Of a stretch of 10,308 bases of DNA, positions 8,641 through 10,308 are shown piece by piece. The position numbers and the translations under genes were made by a program. Under the pieces are notes generated by a model, which saw only the letters and a list, made by a program, of their open reading frames with translations, had not been told where the DNA came from and searched no databases. The DNA is from Larix sibirica (lineage: Eukaryota > Streptophyta > Pinopsida > Pinales > Pinaceae): NCBI GenBank assembly GCA_004151065.3, contig NWUY0300007063.1:17867-28174 (forward strand), read 5' to 3'. Position 1 is the stretch's first letter; each line of letters opens with the position of its first letter.

Positions 8641-9220
8641 TGGTTTAGAGAGGGAACCTAGAAAAATATAACAACTCCTCAATCTCTATTATGTGGTTAT
8701 AAGTATGGAGGTGAATGTACAAAAGTTAGACATCAATTTCAATGGTTTAAATGTAGAGTTTGAAGCAATCCTAAAGGTATTGTTTCCTTTTTGGCACTTT
8801 GATTTACAAGAAGGATTTAAATAACTAGGTTTCAATCTCAATCCAAATGGAGACATAAAAGATGATTGGGGATGGTTGCTAAATAAAATAGAAAAAAAGA
8901 TTCATTTATGGTGTAATAGATGGCTCTCAAGAGGGAGCAGATTAACCCTTATCAAGGCTATCCTAGAAGCCATCCCAATGTATTGGTATTCTCTAGATTG
9001 GATTCCAAAGGTAGTGCTTGAACAAATTAGAAACATTTGTTGCAATTTCTTATAGAGTGGTAAAGGTGAAGGTGGTGGGATTATTTGGGTTAGATGGAAG
9101 TCCACAAACATTCTAGAAATCAAGGGAAGATAGGGTTTGAAGAATATGCATGTATTTCAGAAGGAATTTGTTGCAAAGAGTATTTGGAATCTCATTAGGA
9201 AGGAAAATATTCTAAAAGCT
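8641..9220 (+). pseudogene. LINE post-RT (thumb/connection) remnant, cut at 9220
   Basis: The frame carrying FVDD continues with few stops to 9220. After LGFN (8827-8838), which fits the family's YLGxxL, it reads RWLSRGSRLTLIKAILEAIP (8918-8977), a near match to the conserved WLSxGGRxxLIKxVLxxxP of plant LINE RTs. PKVVLEQIRN and a GGGIIWVRWK block follow, then GLKNMHVFQK...AKSIWNLI at 9136-9198, which fits the GGLGxxNxxxxNxAxxAKxxWR segment. The family's Trp-rich and zf-RVT sequence should follow but is replaced at 9221 by ORF1 sequence of copy 2. Confidence 0.88.
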
Positions 9221-10261
9221 ATGATAATTTATGGTCCTTCTTTTCCAGTTCTATCTAAGGGGCAGATTTTGTTTACCTTTTACTAAAAAAGGGATGCAAT
9301 GACTATCCTAAGTGGTTCTTGGTTCAAGGGCACAAATTTCCTATCCATGAAACCCTACTACCCTTTTTTTGACCCTAGGTTAGAAGGATTTACCAAACAT
9401 CTAGTATGGATCAAAATTCCAGTCCTTGCAGTGGAATTATGGTGAAAAAAATAATTAGAGAAATACACAATCTCATTGGATGCATGATCTTGGTTGATAC
9501 TTCATTATAATATAGTGTTCATAAGTCCATGGATAAAGTGTCGGTGGAGTTGGATGTCAATGAGGGATTGATTGACAATCTATACTTTGTATCAAGGATC
9601 TCAATGTATAAGCAATATTTGGACTACTACAATATCCTCTTTAGATGTGCAAAGTGCCATGGTTATGGCCATATGATTTAAGATTAGTTGAATTATTTTA
9701 TGAGGAATTTTTGGAGAAGAAAAACAAATGGGGGAAGATATGGATCACAAGAGAATGTTGAAGAAGCAAGTTCCAAGCCTTTAGAGTCTTCATAGCCAAG
9801 GGTTGGTAAAGAGTCATTTCAACATGAAGTAAAGGAATTTAAGGAGGCACCAAAGGGTAAATAAATCAAATATGATGTTCAAAAATACCCAATTAATATG
9901 ATGTTATAAGTTGTAGACACACCACTTTAGGACATGGCCCACATTCACATCATACAGGAGGTCAAAGAAATTGATAATCCATTTCAAGTCCCTTCAAATA
10001 TTTGTCTAGAAAATTTTATTTGAAATGAAATAAGATTAATATATGAGGAACTTAAAAATACTAAAATGGGAAGGAGAGTTATTGGTAATGGAAAACAATC
10101 CCATACACCTAATTAAGATGGTAACTCTCCTCCTAATATTTGTAAGAAAGTGAATCCATTATATTCAGACGGTGGAAGTAGCTCCTTGAGGAATTTAAAA
10201 AGTATCCCTAAAATTTTAGGGCTGGGATATTTTGAATATGATATAGATAGGGAGGTGGTTA
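9221..10261 (+). mobile_element. LINE internal fragment, copy 2 (both ends truncated)
   Basis: This second copy of the ORF1 middle of the same LINE family is fused directly to the cut 3' end of copy 1 in the same orientation. It starts inside DUF4283 and ends before any EN sequence. At 10262 onward the sequence no longer follows copy 1 (6385 onward). Truncation at both ends is not what simple target-primed insertion gives, since that usually shortens only the 5' end; a DNA-level rearrangement or a later insertion or deletion is more likely. Confidence 0.9.
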
Positions 10262-10290
10262 CTTTCTTTGTGAAATTTCTATGGCCTTGA
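9221..10290 (+). pseudogene. LINE ORF1 fragment with CCHC zinc-knuckle remnant
   Basis: The DUF4283 core is recognisable (LWSFFSSS, then after a frameshift WFKGT-like and FDPRLE blocks, VWIKIP, and a kept LW before a TGA). VELDV follows at about 9547-9561. The knuckle reads C-A-K-C-H-G-Y-G-H at 9646-9672 (C-x2-C-x4-H). The fourth Cys is lost: a TAA at 9679-9681 and a TAG at 9685-9687 sit around its place. From about 9760 to 10290 a single frame remains readable through stops at 9793-9795, 9862-9864, 9928-9930 and 10114-10116, with KEFKEAPKGK and ENFI-type blocks that I cannot assign to a domain and that should be the variable ORF1 tail. Compared with copy 1, this copy is the better guide to the ancestral ORF1. 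Confidence 0.82.
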
Positions 10291-10308
10291 TGCCATGCAA
10301 TAATTTTA
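10262..10308. other. Unassigned window edge
   Basis: These 47 bases diverge from LINE copy 1 and are too short to identify. They may be the flank of the copy 2 fragment or the start of another repeat. Confidence 0.4.

Larger units (their letters stand above)
5126..9220 (+). mobile_element. Dead plant L1-type LINE, copy 1 (3'-truncated)
   Basis: About 4.1 kb of non-LTR retrotransposon reads in canonical order on the + strand: ORF1 with DUF4283, endonuclease, linker, reverse transcriptase and post-RT region. No LTRs, integrase or protease are present, which fits a LINE. The 5' boundary is set only by where ORF1-like reading begins. The 3' boundary is where homology to another part of the same family starts abruptly at 9221. 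The zf-RVT end, RNase H, 3' UTR and poly(A) expected of a full element are absent. Frameshifts and stops occur in every domain, so it cannot be autonomous. Confidence 0.9.

Noticed and set aside
346-10290. A recoded genetic code with TAA/TAG read as Gln, as in some ciliates, since many stops fall at Gln positions.
   Set aside because: TGA stops, frameshifts, a 154-bp deletion and lost catalytic residues also break the same frames. Sister copies show CAA or CAG at the same sites, and the element is a land-plant LINE type. Decay by deamination explains it better.

Overview
This window reads as repeat-rich, non-genic DNA from a land plant. It is AT-rich (about one third G+C by eye) and extremely poor in CpG. 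It holds no intact protein-coding gene and no tRNA, rRNA or CRISPR that I can see. What can be recognised is decayed retrotransposon sequence. The main element is a plant L1-type LINE: an ORF1 with a DUF4283 domain and CCHC zinc knuckle, then an endonuclease (EN), then a reverse transcriptase (RT). The DUF4283-plus-LINE combination points to a land plant. A large, methylated, slowly purged genome such as a conifer's would fit, but the species cannot be fixed from this sequence.

Layout. 1-345 is AT-rich with a small inverted repeat. 346-790 (+) is a broken RNase H domain of the kind found at the C-terminus of plant LINEs; the rest of its element is not visible. 791-2640 holds no recognisable gene. 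2642-2987 is two tandem copies of a roughly 171-bp unit. 3482-3600 and 3881-3999 are diverged direct repeats 399 bp apart. 4241-4651 (-) is an open stretch of 136 codons that weakly resembles a Copia-type gag. 5126-9220 (+) is a long, dead LINE copy (copy 1) with ORF1, EN, the EN-RT linker, RT and the post-RT region in the right order, truncated before any RNase H. 9221-10261 (+) is a second fragment of the same LINE family (copy 2), joined head-to-tail directly to the truncated end of copy 1. It corresponds to 5498-6384 of copy 1 but keeps the zinc-knuckle segment that copy 1 lost in a 154-bp deletion.

How the parts relate. Nothing here is likely to make a working protein; every retroelement domain has stops and frameshifts. 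Copies 1 and 2 share at least four premature stops at matching positions, so they descend from an ancestor that was already dead. Many stops are TAG or TAA where CAG or CAA is expected from the motif or is seen in the sister copy. With a CpG-free run of 828 bp in copy 1, this looks like decay by deamination of methylated cytosine.

I found no evidence of a new functional system. The most informative signals are the head-to-tail LINE junction with shared stops, the deamination signature, the isolated RNase H remnant and two unexplained local repeat families.
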